From Arenibacter catalasegens (lineage in GTDB: Bacteria > Bacteroidota > Bacteroidia > Flavobacteriales > Flavobacteriaceae): a stretch of DNA of 64,000 bases. Shown here piece by piece: positions 8,763 to 17,375 of this stretch. The stretch covers positions 1 through 64,000 of the forward strand of contig NZ_PHQQ01000015.1 in NCBI RefSeq assembly GCF_002909235.1, given 5' to 3'. How positions within the stretch are numbered: position 1 is the first letter of the stretch; the number at the start of each line of letters is the position of its first letter. A program made the translations under genes and the position numbers. A model generated the notes under the pieces. The model worked only from the letters and a program-made list of their open reading frames with translations. It ran no database searches and was not told where the DNA came from.

Positions 8763-8777
8763 GGGCATGCACTTTGC
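8763..8777 (+). promoter_or_regulatory. Sigma-54-type promoter before the Rnk/GreA-like gene
   Basis: GGGCATGCACTTTGC has the invariant GG-N10-GC spacing, and the longer GGCA and TTGC parts of the sigma-54 consensus also match. It lies 170 bp upstream of the ATG at 8948 and directly downstream of the NtrC-type gene. A TTGATG/CATCAA inverted repeat follows at 8803-8822. It is a natural candidate target of the adjacent regulator, though such a short match can arise by chance. Confidence 0.5.
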
Positions 8778-8947
8778 TTTTAATGGCATGAATCCAAAAC
8801 CCTGTTGATGTTATATTTCATCAATTCATCATAAGCTCAAAAGCACATCTTTTTCTAATTTTTTAAATAAAGGATGGTTTAATAAAATTCAAAAGTAGTG
8901 ATGGGTCGAAGAAGTATGATATTTCAAGGAAATTAAAAACGAGAAAA

Positions 8948-9400
8948 ATGAAATACGGAAGCCTAATCTTGGAAAAAAAAGATCTCGCTATGATAAAACA
9001 GTATCAAAATATAAATTACCATATCGAAGATTATTCGCATAAGGATGCGTTGGAAATGCTTGAAGAAAACATGACGAAAGCTGTGGTTATGGATGTGGAA
9101 GATATGGCCGTTGATATCATACGCTTGTATTCCATCGTAACAGTAACCTCAAAATCTGGATGGAGCGAAACCTTTCAATTGGTGCTCCCCTTAAAAGATG
9201 ACGTCATGGCTAACAGGATTTCTGTACAATGTGCTTTGGGAGCTTCTGTAATAGGAAGATCTGAAGGTGATATAGTTCGTTATAGTACACCGATTGGTGT
9301 AATACCTCTTAAAATTACGAAGGTCGCGCAAACCGCAAATTATTGCGAGACTTCGATTCCAGAGGGCCTTTTAAATAGAGGGCAAGCTCACATAAGTTAG
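8948..9400 (+). CDS. Rnk/GreA-like protein (GreA/GreB C-terminal fold), copy 1
   Basis: This 150-residue protein has a C-terminal FKBP-like domain like that of GreA, GreB and Rnk. Visible features are VDIIRLYSIVTVTSKSG, then FQLVLPLKDDV, RISVQCALGASVIGRSEGD and a final PIGVIPLKITKV strand. Rnk-type proteins bind RNA polymerase through this domain without the cleavage coiled coil. The N-terminal segment here is too short for a GreA coiled coil and contains a conserved ILEKKDL start shared with the paralogue at 9941. A transcription-modulating role under stress is inferred. Confidence 0.75.
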   Translation: MKYGSLILEKKDLAMIKQYQNINYHIEDYSHKDALEMLEENMTKAVVMDVEDMAVDIIRLYSIVTVTSKSGWSETFQLVLPLKDDVMANRISVQCALGASVIGRSEGDIVRYSTPIGVIPLKITKVAQTANYCETSIPEGLLNRGQAHIS

Positions 9401-9505
9401 TTTGGTTTATTAGTTAATTATCGGACTTGTCTGACTTTCGAACCGCTGATTTAATTGAAAACCAATTGAAAGTCAGGCAATTTTTAAAATTTAATATATA
9501 AAACT

Positions 9506-9712
9506 ATGAGACAGCAATATAAAAGGAGCATATGCTCCACCTGCAATTTCCTATTCGTTTGCAGTTTGACTAAGGATAAGAGCAACATTCATTCGTGTAG
9601 TGAATATGACCATAACGTGGAACTACCAAAAGGGAAGACCAAATTGGAACGGCCGTTAATACAACCAGCGTATAGGCAAATCAAAAGAAAAAGACAATTA
9701 TCGATTAAATAG
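9506..9712 (+). CDS. Small cysteine-rich protein of unknown function
   Basis: This 68-residue protein has four cysteines in its first half (CSTCNFLFVC, then HSCSEYDH) and a strongly basic tail (QIKRKRQLSIK). The CxxC plus two further Cys could bind zinc or an iron-sulfur cluster. It sits between the two Rnk/GreA-like paralogues on the same strand. No family was recognized; the coding call rests on position and composition. Confidence 0.5.
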   Translation: MRQQYKRSICSTCNFLFVCSLTKDKSNIHSCSEYDHNVELPKGKTKLERPLIQPAYRQIKRKRQLSIK

Positions 9713-9940
9713 AACTAATGGTGAAATTATACACCTGAACCAATAATTACCACATCAGGTGTACTGGACAACATCCTGTGCCCATCGAAAAATCAAAAAA
9801 ATATTTCTTGGTTTATAGCAACATTCGATAAGGACTGGAAATAACATAGAACCAATTGGCAGTGAAAATCGGTCATTAATGAAAGTTGCCATGGATAGAT
9901 TACTCAACAGGGTATATTCCCTTTAAATAAAAAGACAAAA

Positions 9941-10360
9941 ATGAAATACAAGAATCTGATCATAGAAAAAAAGGAATACGTAGTCCTAAAACGATTTATG
10001 AACCTTTCAGGATATTATAAGGACGTTACCCTACGTAAATCGGTAGAAAAGTTGTTAGGTGAATTGGAATCGGCCCAAATATGCGACGAAATGGATATGC
10101 CAAAAGACGTTATCCGTTTCAACTCAAAAATTAACATTGGATCTGAAAACGGGTGGAGACGAAAATTCCAACTGGTCATGCCCAACGACAGTGATGTGAA
10201 AAACGATAAAGTTTCGATCCTAACCCCTATGGGAGCAGCTGTTATTGGGTATGCTGAAAGCGATTCGCTATCATGGGAATTCCCGTCCGGAGAACAAAAA
10301 TTGACCATTGAAAAGGTCGAACAAGAGAATAAATATATTAACGTAAATATGATATTATGA
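9941..10360 (+). CDS. Rnk/GreA-like protein (GreA/GreB C-terminal fold), copy 2
   Basis: This 139-residue paralogue of the protein at 8948 shares the same opening pattern (MKY-NLIIEKKEYVVLKRF). It has PKDVIRFNSKINIGSENGW, FQLVMPNDSDV, KVSILTPMGAAVIGYAESD and a C-terminal strand. The fold is that of the GreA/GreB C-terminal domain and of Rnk. Its stop codon overlaps the start of the next gene (10357-10360, ATGA), so the two are coupled. The two copies probably arose by local duplication. Confidence 0.75.
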   Translation: MKYKNLIIEKKEYVVLKRFMNLSGYYKDVTLRKSVEKLLGELESAQICDEMDMPKDVIRFNSKINIGSENGWRRKFQLVMPNDSDVKNDKVSILTPMGAAVIGYAESDSLSWEFPSGEQKLTIEKVEQENKYINVNMIL

Positions 10361-10749
10361 ACACTTCAAATTTATTTCACAGCCAGGAGTCCGATAGCAG
10401 GATTATGATAAAAAAAGATAAGGACGAAGTCAATAACTGGATGGACGACTTGGAATATATGAACGAGGAACTTGAGTATCTGTTGGAAATTGAAGATCGT
10501 ATATTGAACAATGCCGCTTTATATGAAGAACTGCAGACCCTTCAAAAGGAAAATACCTTAAACTTAAGAACACTGTTCCGATATAACGGCGCTATAAAAG
10601 GCGCTTTGGAATGCGATACGGTAGAATGTGATGCATTTTATCTAAGCAAACACGAGAGGAATCGCAAATTGTACTTAAATCACAAAAAAAAATATAGGAA
10701 CGTAAAATCAAAAGTGCTATCTAACATTTTGTTGGAGGCCAAACATTAA
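10357..10749 (+). CDS. Hypothetical coiled-coil protein coupled to the Rnk-like gene
   Basis: This 130-residue acidic-then-basic protein is rich in predicted helix (DDLEYMNEELEYLLEIEDRI, then LYEELQTLQKEN) with a Lys/Arg-rich C-terminus. No family was recognized. The ATGA overlap with the preceding Rnk/GreA-like gene and the 19-nt gap to the downstream universal stress protein point to one operon. A partner or anti-factor role for the transcription-factor-like neighbour is possible but unsupported. Confidence 0.6.
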   Translation: MNTSNLFHSQESDSRIMIKKDKDEVNNWMDDLEYMNEELEYLLEIEDRILNNAALYEELQTLQKENTLNLRTLFRYNGAIKGALECDTVECDAFYLSKHERNRKLYLNHKKKYRNVKSKVLSNILLEAKH

Positions 10750-10768
10750 AATTAAAAACATTAAGGTC

Positions 10769-11608
10769 ATGGGAAAAAAGCTGTTATTGCCTACCGATTT
10801 TTCAATGAATTCATGGAACGCTATTCAATATGCGATTATGCTTTATGAAGGTCATCCCTGTGATTTTTATATCCTTAATACCTATACCAAGGATAGCCAT
10901 GGATTTGACCGCATAACCTTAGATCCCGAAGAAGCTTTTAACAAGTTGTCTGAAAATCGTTCTAAAGAAGGTTTGGGGGATATTTTGAACCGGATCTCGG
11001 AAATCGATAGGTATGTTGATCACCGTTTTTATGTAATATCGCGACCAGGCTCAGTAATCGATGCCGTAAAGGATATCGTCAACGTCCTAGAAATCGATAT
11101 GATCTTTATAGGCGGCAAGGGCATGGGCAATGAACAAAAAAACAAATATGGAAAGAACACCTTGGATATTATACAGAACATCAGGCGATGCCCGGTAATG
11201 GTCGTGCCCAATAATGTAACTCTTGACCCACCTAAAAAAATCATTCTTGCCACCAATTTCAATGCTGATTTTGACTTTTTGGAAATGGAGCATCTCGCCG
11301 AGATCGCCAGATTGACCAAGGCCAAGATAAAGGTGCTGAGCCTTGCCGATAATGATGTACTAGACCAACAGCAAAAAGAGAACAAGCTACGTCTTAGTAA
11401 GCATTTCGAAGGGGTGGATTATAGTTTTCATACATTGCAAAACATTAAAATGGAAGAAGCGTTGAACAGTTTGGAGATGGGATCGGGGAATATGCTCAGC
11501 TATATCGACAAAAAACCATCACTTTGGGAAATATTGGGCTTCGGCAAACCCACCTTGGGAAAAATGGGCTACTTAAAGGATACCGCTGTGTTGGCATTGC
11601 ATGGCTAA
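10769..11608 (+). CDS. Universal stress protein, tandem UspA domains (1)
   Basis: This 279-residue protein has two UspA domains. The first opens with KKLLLPTDFSMNSWNAIQYA and carries a GGKGMGNEQKNKYGKNT nucleotide-binding-like loop, then CPVMVVPNNV. The second opens at about residue 152 with KKIILATNFNADFDFLEM and lacks a full glycine-rich loop. It is last in a co-directional run with the Rnk-like and coiled-coil genes. Unlike the other intact USPs of the island it has no TGA-N6-TCA promoter of its own. Confidence 0.88.
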   Translation: MGKKLLLPTDFSMNSWNAIQYAIMLYEGHPCDFYILNTYTKDSHGFDRITLDPEEAFNKLSENRSKEGLGDILNRISEIDRYVDHRFYVISRPGSVIDAVKDIVNVLEIDMIFIGGKGMGNEQKNKYGKNTLDIIQNIRRCPVMVVPNNVTLDPPKKIILATNFNADFDFLEMEHLAEIARLTKAKIKVLSLADNDVLDQQQKENKLRLSKHFEGVDYSFHTLQNIKMEEALNSLEMGSGNMLSYIDKKPSLWEILGFGKPTLGKMGYLKDTAVLALHG

Positions 11609-11798
11609 ACTATCTTGTGATCTTTAAATCCAATTTGACCATCCAACTAAAAACATGTTCAAGAAAGGATCTAAATAAAACAACGCTTTAACCATCTTTT
11701 GCCGGTGTTGCCTTTTTTGATCTAGTCGTCTTTGATCCACCAACTTCATTGACGACAGTGCTATGTGAATTGCATTTATACACCATCACTTTTCTAAA

Positions 11799-13109
11799 TC
11801 ACTTTAGAGGTGTTTTTTTTCCTCCGCTCCATCTCAAAATCATATATCCGACGATTCCCGAAACTACAGAGCCAATAAGTATTCCAACTTTTGAAGAATC
11901 GATAAATATCGAATTTCCAGTAAATGCCAAATTCGCAACGAAGATGGACATGGTAAACCCGACTCCAGACAAAATAGCGACCCCGATGATCTGTCTATAA
12001 TTTATACCATTGGGCAATGCCGCTATTTTCAGTTTCACACTAAGGAATGACATTAGTGTTACACCTATACATTTTCCTACAAAGAGGGCAATGGCTATAT
12101 TCACGATTAATGGAGTATCCAATTCCATATCCGCACTGAATACCACCCCAGCATTTGCCAAAGCAAAAATGGGCATAATAAAATAGGCTACCCAGCCATG
12201 AAGCCCATGTTCAAGATGCTGTAGTGGCGAATTAAATTTTTCCGTCAGATCCTCCAGGTCGTCCATTTGTTCTATTTGTTCCTTGGATAAGATAGGGAGA
12301 TAATCGCGTTTTGTTTTTGCAAAATTTTTGGAGATATCGGCTAAGCTCTCGGTAAAATCTTCAATTGCTATCTTTTGCCGTATCGGGATGGTAAATGCCA
12401 TCAGTACCCCGGCTATCGTTGGATGGATTCCCGACCCAAGAAACAGGAACCAAATGATAATCGCAATACTAATTGATAGATACTTGATGTAGACACCCCG
12501 GTGCGCCAAGAAAAAAAGTAATGCCAAGGGAATCATGGCGTACAAGATCAACCACCAATCTATTCCCGAACTATAAAATAGGGCTATTATAAGTACCGCA
12601 CCCAAATCATCAACAATCGCAAAGGCAGTCAGGAATATTTTTAGGCTCAAAGGCACTCTGTTCCCCAAAATCTTCAATATCGCCAAGGTAAAGGCAATGT
12701 CGGTCGCCATCGGTATTCCCCAACCGTCAGCCGTTTCTGGCGAATTGTTCAAAACTAGAAATAAAGCCAAAGGAAAGAGCATTCCTCCAACGGCAGCGAA
12801 CAACGGAAATGTAGCTTTTCGCAGGCTGTTGAGTTCTCCAATCAGTAGTTCTCGTTTGATTTCTAATCCGATCAAGAAGAAAAACACGGCCATCAAACCG
12901 TCGTTTATCCAAAGAATTAGTGGTTTGGAAAACCTAAAACTCTCGGCACTTATACCAATATCCAATTGCCACAAAGCTTGATATGAATCGCTGTAGCCCG
13001 AATTTGCCCAAATCATTGCAACCAAGGTCGCACCGAACAGTAGTATACCACTAAAGCTTTCGATTTTTACGAATTTTTGAAAGGGGGTCAGAATTATCTT
13101 TTTTATCAT
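11799..13109 (-). CDS. nhaA: Na+/H+ antiporter NhaA
   Basis: This 436-residue inner-membrane antiporter has about a dozen membrane segments. The NhaA signature is clear: GIPMATDIAFTLAIL, FAIVDDLGAVLIIALFYS (the paired ion-binding aspartates), FLIGLEIKRELLIGEL and GLHGWVAYFIMPIFALANAGV. An insertion around residues 250-290 is charged and cytoplasmic. It exchanges two protons for one sodium ion and supports alkaline and salt tolerance. Its ATG overlaps the stop of the upstream gene by 4 nt (13106-13109), so it is translated in tandem with the type-ISP-domain protein. Confidence 0.95.
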   Translation of the reverse strand: MIKKIILTPFQKFVKIESFSGILLFGATLVAMIWANSGYSDSYQALWQLDIGISAESFRFSKPLILWINDGLMAVFFFLIGLEIKRELLIGELNSLRKATFPLFAAVGGMLFPLALFLVLNNSPETADGWGIPMATDIAFTLAILKILGNRVPLSLKIFLTAFAIVDDLGAVLIIALFYSSGIDWWLILYAMIPLALLFFLAHRGVYIKYLSISIAIIIWFLFLGSGIHPTIAGVLMAFTIPIRQKIAIEDFTESLADISKNFAKTKRDYLPILSKEQIEQMDDLEDLTEKFNSPLQHLEHGLHGWVAYFIMPIFALANAGVVFSADMELDTPLIVNIAIALFVGKCIGVTLMSFLSVKLKIAALPNGINYRQIIGVAILSGVGFTMSIFVANLAFTGNSIFIDSSKVGILIGSVVSGIVGYMILRWSGGKKTPLK

Positions 13110-13906
13110 CGTTTTTGTAGTGTTGTCTTTGCAATAATAGCGATTTCTTGTATCAACCGATCCGTTTCGGTCAAGGCGACGATCATTCTTTGATAGAACT
13201 GAATATCCTCAAAACTTAGGGTTCCGCCCATGCGGTCCTTCAGCCATTTTTGGGCTGGCCTGTAGCCATTGATATGAAACTCCCAAGCCACTAAGGGAAT
13301 ATTATCAAAATATTGAGCTTCATTTATCCAAATTCTGCCTTCCTCCCACAACCCATCATGAGCATTAGCGATTAGCTCCCAATCGCTTTCTCCGATATTG
13401 GCGGTGATGGTATTGTCACCTTCTTTGGGGTAGCTAGTAATAAATTCTTCTACCTTAGGCGATTCCAACAAGTGTAGCTGCCGCAGCTGGGAGCCTAGTC
13501 CTGCAAAGTTCCAAAAATGGAGAAGGTCGACAGGATACGGTACTTGTGAAAAATCTATATCTAAGCACTCCTTACCCTTTTTACGGTAGTCGGGCGAGTA
13601 AAGTACAGCATAGATGTAATCGAGGAGATTTATGGACGTAAAGGTTTGCTTATATTCATTTCGCACCTCGGGGCTATGCACCATACAGACATTGCCTTCT
13701 TCCTCTAATTCCGGCATAAAAATCAAGCCTAAATTACTTTCTATTTTCTTGATGATTTGAATACTCCCCCAATCGCTATCGGTATTTATACTACCGTACC
13801 ATTTAGTTAATTCTCCTAAATATTTTGCTAAAATCATGTGCGAAACTTCATGAATTCTGTCGGGGGAAGACCATTCGAAGAAGAGCTTGCCCTCATTTTT
13901 TGACAT
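13106..13906 (-). CDS. Stand-alone C-terminal domain of a type ISP restriction-modification enzyme
   Basis: This 266-residue protein matches the C-terminal specificity domain of type ISP enzymes: LLDYIYAVLYSPDYRKK, PVDLLHFWNFAGLGSQLRQLHLLES, IWINEAQYFDNIP, INGYRPAQKWLKDRMGGTLSFEDIQFYQRM. Full type ISP enzymes exceed 1000 residues and carry nuclease, helicase and methylase parts. None of these is present here, and no decayed upstream part lies in 13907-14019. Its TGA overlaps the nhaA ATG (ATGA). It is either a leftover fragment that kept coding, or a repurposed DNA-binding or regulatory protein tied to NhaA. Confidence 0.75.
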   Translation of the reverse strand: MSKNEGKLFFEWSSPDRIHEVSHMILAKYLGELTKWYGSINTDSDWGSIQIIKKIESNLGLIFMPELEEEGNVCMVHSPEVRNEYKQTFTSINLLDYIYAVLYSPDYRKKGKECLDIDFSQVPYPVDLLHFWNFAGLGSQLRQLHLLESPKVEEFITSYPKEGDNTITANIGESDWELIANAHDGLWEEGRIWINEAQYFDNIPLVAWEFHINGYRPAQKWLKDRMGGTLSFEDIQFYQRMIVALTETDRLIQEIAIIAKTTLQKR

Positions 13907-14019
13907 CTAGATGTTAAAGATACATATATTACTTTCCATGCCTACAGTAACTCTAGAAAATACAAGAAAAATTAATAGGCCTAAAGATAATATATAAGCG
14001 TCATATGGTGTACGGAAAG

Positions 14020-15219
14020 TTATACTTTCCCGGGTCTTCCAGAGCCTAATCCCATATACAATTTCAATGCAGCAAATAAAATAAGTAGAAGAAGGGAATA
14101 GGTCCAACTTCCCGTAAAATCAAAAATACTGCCGAAGATAATCGGTCCCGTAGCCGCTACTATATAACCTATGGATTGTGCCATACCGGACAGTTCGGTG
14201 GCAGACTCCGCATTTTGTGAACGAAGTACCAAAAAAAGCAGGGCCAATCCGAAAGTTCCACCCAACACAAAACCGATGAGCGAGACCCATACTGGAACGA
14301 GTCCAATTTGGGGAAATAGTAGGCCAACTAGGCCGATAACCTCTACAATAATCAGAAACCACACGATGCCACGCTGGTCATTTTTTCTACCTGCTAAAGT
14401 CGGGACAACCAAAGATCCTAGAATACCTGCAGCTTGTGATAGGGAAAGCATCCACCCCGAAAATTCCGCATCGTATCCCCTACTCTGCAAAATGGCCGGT
14501 AACCAAGCTAGAATTACATAGAAAGTCAATGACTGTAAGCCCATAAAAAGGGCGATTTTCCATGCCAGACCGGATTGGCCCAAAGACTTCATTGCTTTTG
14601 GAAAACTGCGTTTTTCTTCAGATTTTTTTAAACGGGACAATTGTGGCAACCAAACAAAAAATGCAATTAAAGCCAAAATTGCCCAAACACCGAGCGAGAC
14701 CCTCCAACCCAACCCATAGTTGTCGGCTAAGGGAACACTGATGCCCGCTGCCAAGGAAGCACCGACCGCCATGACGCTGGAATACAAACTTGTTATATAC
14801 CCTGAATTCGACGAAAAATTACGTTTCGTCAATCCGGGGAGCAGTACATTGCCAAAGGCTATGGCAATACCCAATAATAGTGTACCGAAGTAAAGCAGAA
14901 ATGTTCCGTCCAAAGACCGAATCCCGATACCCAGCACCAACAAAAGCATCGCTCCAAGAAGCGTACCTCCAATGCCAAAACGACGAGTGAACAAGGGGGT
15001 TAAAGTAGAAACGACACCGAAAGCTATCAATGGCAAGGTTGTCAACAGACCGAGCATCGAATTTGAAAGTCCAGTAGCTTGGCGAATATGGTTTATCAAT
15101 GGCCCTACCGCTGCAAGTGTAGGTCGTAAATTGATGGCGATAAACAATATACCGACCAGCAATAAAACATATCTGGGCCTAGACTGGTTATTGTTGATCT
15201 CCGATTTGGATTTTGGCAT
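14020..15219 (-). CDS. MFS transporter, CynX/NimT family
   Basis: A 12-segment major facilitator protein of about 399 residues if started at ATG 15219. The longer frame from 15285 adds 22 unlikely residues. The CynX/NimT pattern is visible in LLVGILFIAINLRPTLAAVGPLINHIRQATGLSN, with GRKNDQRGIVWFL in the second half. Members export or import cyanate, nitroimidazole-like or other small organic compounds; the substrate here is unknown. It is divergent from the USP gene at 15488. A TAAATTTG box at 15222-15229 (minus) is immediately upstream but lacks the Crp-like palindrome. Confidence 0.85.
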   Translation of the reverse strand: MPKSKSEINNNQSRPRYVLLLVGILFIAINLRPTLAAVGPLINHIRQATGLSNSMLGLLTTLPLIAFGVVSTLTPLFTRRFGIGGTLLGAMLLLVLGIGIRSLDGTFLLYFGTLLLGIAIAFGNVLLPGLTKRNFSSNSGYITSLYSSVMAVGASLAAGISVPLADNYGLGWRVSLGVWAILALIAFFVWLPQLSRLKKSEEKRSFPKAMKSLGQSGLAWKIALFMGLQSLTFYVILAWLPAILQSRGYDAEFSGWMLSLSQAAGILGSLVVPTLAGRKNDQRGIVWFLIIVEVIGLVGLLFPQIGLVPVWVSLIGFVLGGTFGLALLFLVLRSQNAESATELSGMAQSIGYIVAATGPIIFGSIFDFTGSWTYSLLLLILFAALKLYMGLGSGRPGKV

Positions 15220-15424
15220 TTCAAATTTATAAAAAAGGATAAATGGAACTGCGAAATTAGGTAAACCTCGGTAATGTATCTGCAATGTATTATATGAATT
15301 CCTGAAAGTTGCATTAATTTCCCTTGTGAACTAAGAATCTTTAAATACTCGCCACTAAATTTATCTTAATGCATTATCCAAGCATTGACTTTCTTGGAAT
15401 CTAATTAGACAAAATAACCTGCCA

Positions 15425-15467
15425 TGACCAAAATCATTTGGTGCCTCCACGAAATCAGATAGCTTTG
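15425..15467 (+). promoter_or_regulatory. Composite Crp/Fnr-like promoter of USP2
   Basis: TGACCAAAATCA (15425-15436) is a TGA-N6-TCA palindrome. Exactly 23 nt after it comes TAGCTTTG (15460-15467), a perfect TAnnTTTG -7 box. The start codon follows at 15488. A centre about 41.5 nt before the expected transcription start is class II activation geometry. The same layout recurs at the other sites of this island. Confidence 0.7.
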
Positions 15468-15487
15468 TTTCTTAAACATTCAAAGTA

Positions 15488-16327
15488 ATGAATACTATAC
15501 TTTATACAACTAATCTTACCGAAAAAGCGGTACCGGCTTTACGCTACGCCTACGACCTGAGCAACAGATTGGGGGCCGAACTAATTGTCTTATATATCCA
15601 TCAAATACCCCATATACGGGTCTCCGTGGCCCGACAACCTGACCAGATAGAACTTCAAGTAATCCAAGAACAAAAGGATATTTTGAGGGCCTATTGCGCC
15701 AAACATTTGGGTGAAAATTTTGACAAAGGAAGAATGTGGCTAGACGTCGTATGTAATGATTCTGTCTTGGATGGTATTATTGAAAAATCGAAGGAAGTAA
15801 ATCCAGACATCGCGTTGATCGGTAGAAAGGCCAAACATACGGAAAGAGGATTGTTCGCAGGTAATATTGCACAAGGTCTTTTGAAAAGATTGGCTTGCCC
15901 GATTCTAATTATGCCGAACAATATAGGTGGCGTTCCAATCCAAACTATGCTCTATGCCTCGAATTTTGGGGAAGCGGATATTGCGGCCATTAAGAATTTG
16001 GTGCCAATGGCAAAGTCCGTTAACGCGAAAATACATATCGTTCATATCGCCACAGAAAAGCAATACTCCGGAAAGGACCAAATGGAATGGTTCAAGGAAA
16101 CGCTCATGAAACAGGTAGATTATGACAATATTGAAATCAAGATAATCCTCTCTAACCATATCGAGGAAGAACTCAAAATCTATTCGAAACATATTCAGGC
16201 GGATATTTTGGCCCTATTGCATAGGGAAAAAAAAGGCTTCTTTCAAAACCTGTTTAACAAAAGTCTAGTCAAAAAACTGGATACGCAAATAGGTATTCCG
16301 TTGCTGAGCATTAACGAGGCCATTTAA
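15488..16327 (+). CDS. Universal stress protein, tandem UspA domains (2)
   Basis: This 279-residue protein has a first UspA domain from NTILYTTNLTEKAVPALRYA to CPILIMPNNI, with GRKAKHTERGLFAGNIAQGL as loop. A second domain opens at about residue 156 with QTMLYASNFGEADIAAI. The canonical first-domain Asp (PTDF) is replaced by TTNL. It is monocistronic, preceded by the composite promoter at 15425-15467. It is divergent in sequence from the other three USPs, so it is not a recent local duplicate. Confidence 0.88.
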   Translation: MNTILYTTNLTEKAVPALRYAYDLSNRLGAELIVLYIHQIPHIRVSVARQPDQIELQVIQEQKDILRAYCAKHLGENFDKGRMWLDVVCNDSVLDGIIEKSKEVNPDIALIGRKAKHTERGLFAGNIAQGLLKRLACPILIMPNNIGGVPIQTMLYASNFGEADIAAIKNLVPMAKSVNAKIHIVHIATEKQYSGKDQMEWFKETLMKQVDYDNIEIKIILSNHIEEELKIYSKHIQADILALLHREKKGFFQNLFNKSLVKKLDTQIGIPLLSINEAI

Positions 16328-16613
16328 TACTTTGTGGTCATGGTAAGAAGGAATAAAAATACATATCTGTAGTTATAACATTGTCCCCACAGGGCATATT
16401 TTATTTTTTTTAATAATGGAACCAATTAAAGAGAAAATTATCTTTCTGTAATACCGGGCACTCGCGAGTGTGCCTGTAACCACCCTATATATTTATAAAA
16501 TTCAATACACTTTCCTGTCCAAATATTTTGGAAAGGCCTACTCGTTATGTAAAAAAATAGTACCAAATATAGGGTCAGTTCGTTGGTCAATTTATAAATT
16601 TAAATATTCTATT
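16328..16613. promoter_or_regulatory. Intergenic region with a 12-bp GC-rich palindrome
   Basis: No convincing coding frame. CACTCGCGAGTG (16459-16470) is a perfect 12-bp palindrome inside GGGCACTCGCGAGTGTGCC, conspicuous in AT-rich DNA. It may be an operator for the small gene at 16614 or part of an RNA hairpin. Confidence 0.35.
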
Positions 16614-16727
16614 ATGGCTGCTGCTAAAAAAAAGCTCTCCAAGTCAGATTTAAAGGCTAAAAGACAAGAAAAAATTCAAAAAAAATTAGAGGAAAAAATA
16701 ATGAAAAAACGCAAATCTAGAGTTTAA
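16614..16727 (+). CDS. Small, very basic 37-residue protein
   Basis: A 37-residue frame from ATG 16614 opens with MAAAKKKLSKSDLKAKRQ and ends in KIMKKRKSRV, with about half Lys/Arg. It would form one long basic helix able to bind nucleic acid or ribosomes. A strong terminator follows 20 nt later (16748-16783), which supports a real short transcript. No family was recognized. The longer in-frame extension from 16470 has no coding character and is not preferred. Confidence 0.55.
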   Translation: MAAAKKKLSKSDLKAKRQEKIQKKLEEKIMKKRKSRV

Positions 16728-16747
16728 AATAGATATCCATTAACTAT

Positions 16748-16783
16748 AACGTCCGTAAAATGTTTTTTTTGCGGACGTTTTTC
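16748..16783 (+). terminator. Rho-independent terminator of the small basic gene
   Basis: AACGTCCG (16748-16755) pairs with CGGACGTT (16772-16779) and is followed by TTTTT, with a T-rich loop. It lies 20 nt after the stop of the small basic protein gene. Confidence 0.8.
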
Positions 16784-16921
16784 AATTTAAAATACCTTTG
16801 ATGCAAAACACCTTCTGAAATTATAATGTCTTTACCGTTCCAAACCTAAAACTAGCCGAAATTATCATGCATTTGAGAAAGAAGATATTAAACCTAAACC
16901 AGGATGAAACTTCCTGCCAAC

Positions 16922-16964
16922 TGATAATTATCATTCCAAGAGTCCATTAGCTATCGTATTTTTA
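16922..16964 (+). promoter_or_regulatory. Composite Crp/Fnr-like promoter with no downstream ORF
   Basis: TGATAATTATCA (16922-16933) is a perfect 12-bp palindrome of the TGA-N6-TCA class. After 23 nt comes TATTTTTA (16957-16964), 5 of 6 matches to TAnnTTTG. No gene starts soon after it; the transcript would run to the terminator at 17136-17168. Confidence 0.6.
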
Positions 16965-16968
16965 CAGT

Positions 16969-17168
16969 TATAAAAAGGATAACGTTCTTTGGAATAAGTT
17001 GAAATTTCAGGTTGCCAAGCAGTAATGCCTTTGCAACAATATAAGGGTGCCCGGTCATACGCTTGTTTTCTATGAATAAATTGATATAAGGTTTAATAGA
17101 ATAATGATTTAAGTAGGTCCAACGGCACCCCTCTGAAAGACCGGGATTCCTGCGTGTCCCGGTCTTTT
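16969..17168 (+). ncRNA. Candidate 200-nt small RNA of the stress regulon
   Basis: The segment lies between a composite promoter (16922-16964) and a strong Rho-independent terminator (17136-17168) and holds no sensible reading frame. It can fold: GTTGC (17011-17015) pairs with GCAAC (17033-17037), and GGGTGCC (17045-17051) pairs with GGCACCC (17124-17130), followed directly by the terminator hairpin. The 5' end is estimated from the -7 box. The identity (6S-like, antisense or other) is unknown. Confidence 0.5.
17136..17168 (+). terminator. Strong Rho-independent terminator without an upstream gene
   Basis: AAAGACCGGGA (17136-17146) pairs perfectly with TCCCGGTCTTT (17157-17167), and more T follows. 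With the upstream promoter-like site it frames the small-RNA candidate. Confidence 0.8.
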
Positions 17169-17375
17169 AATAAAAGAATTATCCCAAATGTCTTAGGAAT
17201 AACATAGACACTTTTGAAAAGTGGAGTTACCATCTCAGGGATTTGTTTGTTAAAAACAATATGGAATAGTTTCTCAAAAAATAAATAACAGAATATTGAG
17301 CCTGTATTTTCACATAAAAAGAGATGCTTCCTTGTTCCTATTTTAATTGCTTGTAAATGCTTAAAACATACCATA

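Noticed and set aside
9852-9864. TGA...TCA before the second Rnk-like gene
   Set aside because: The spacer is 7 nt and no phased box follows.
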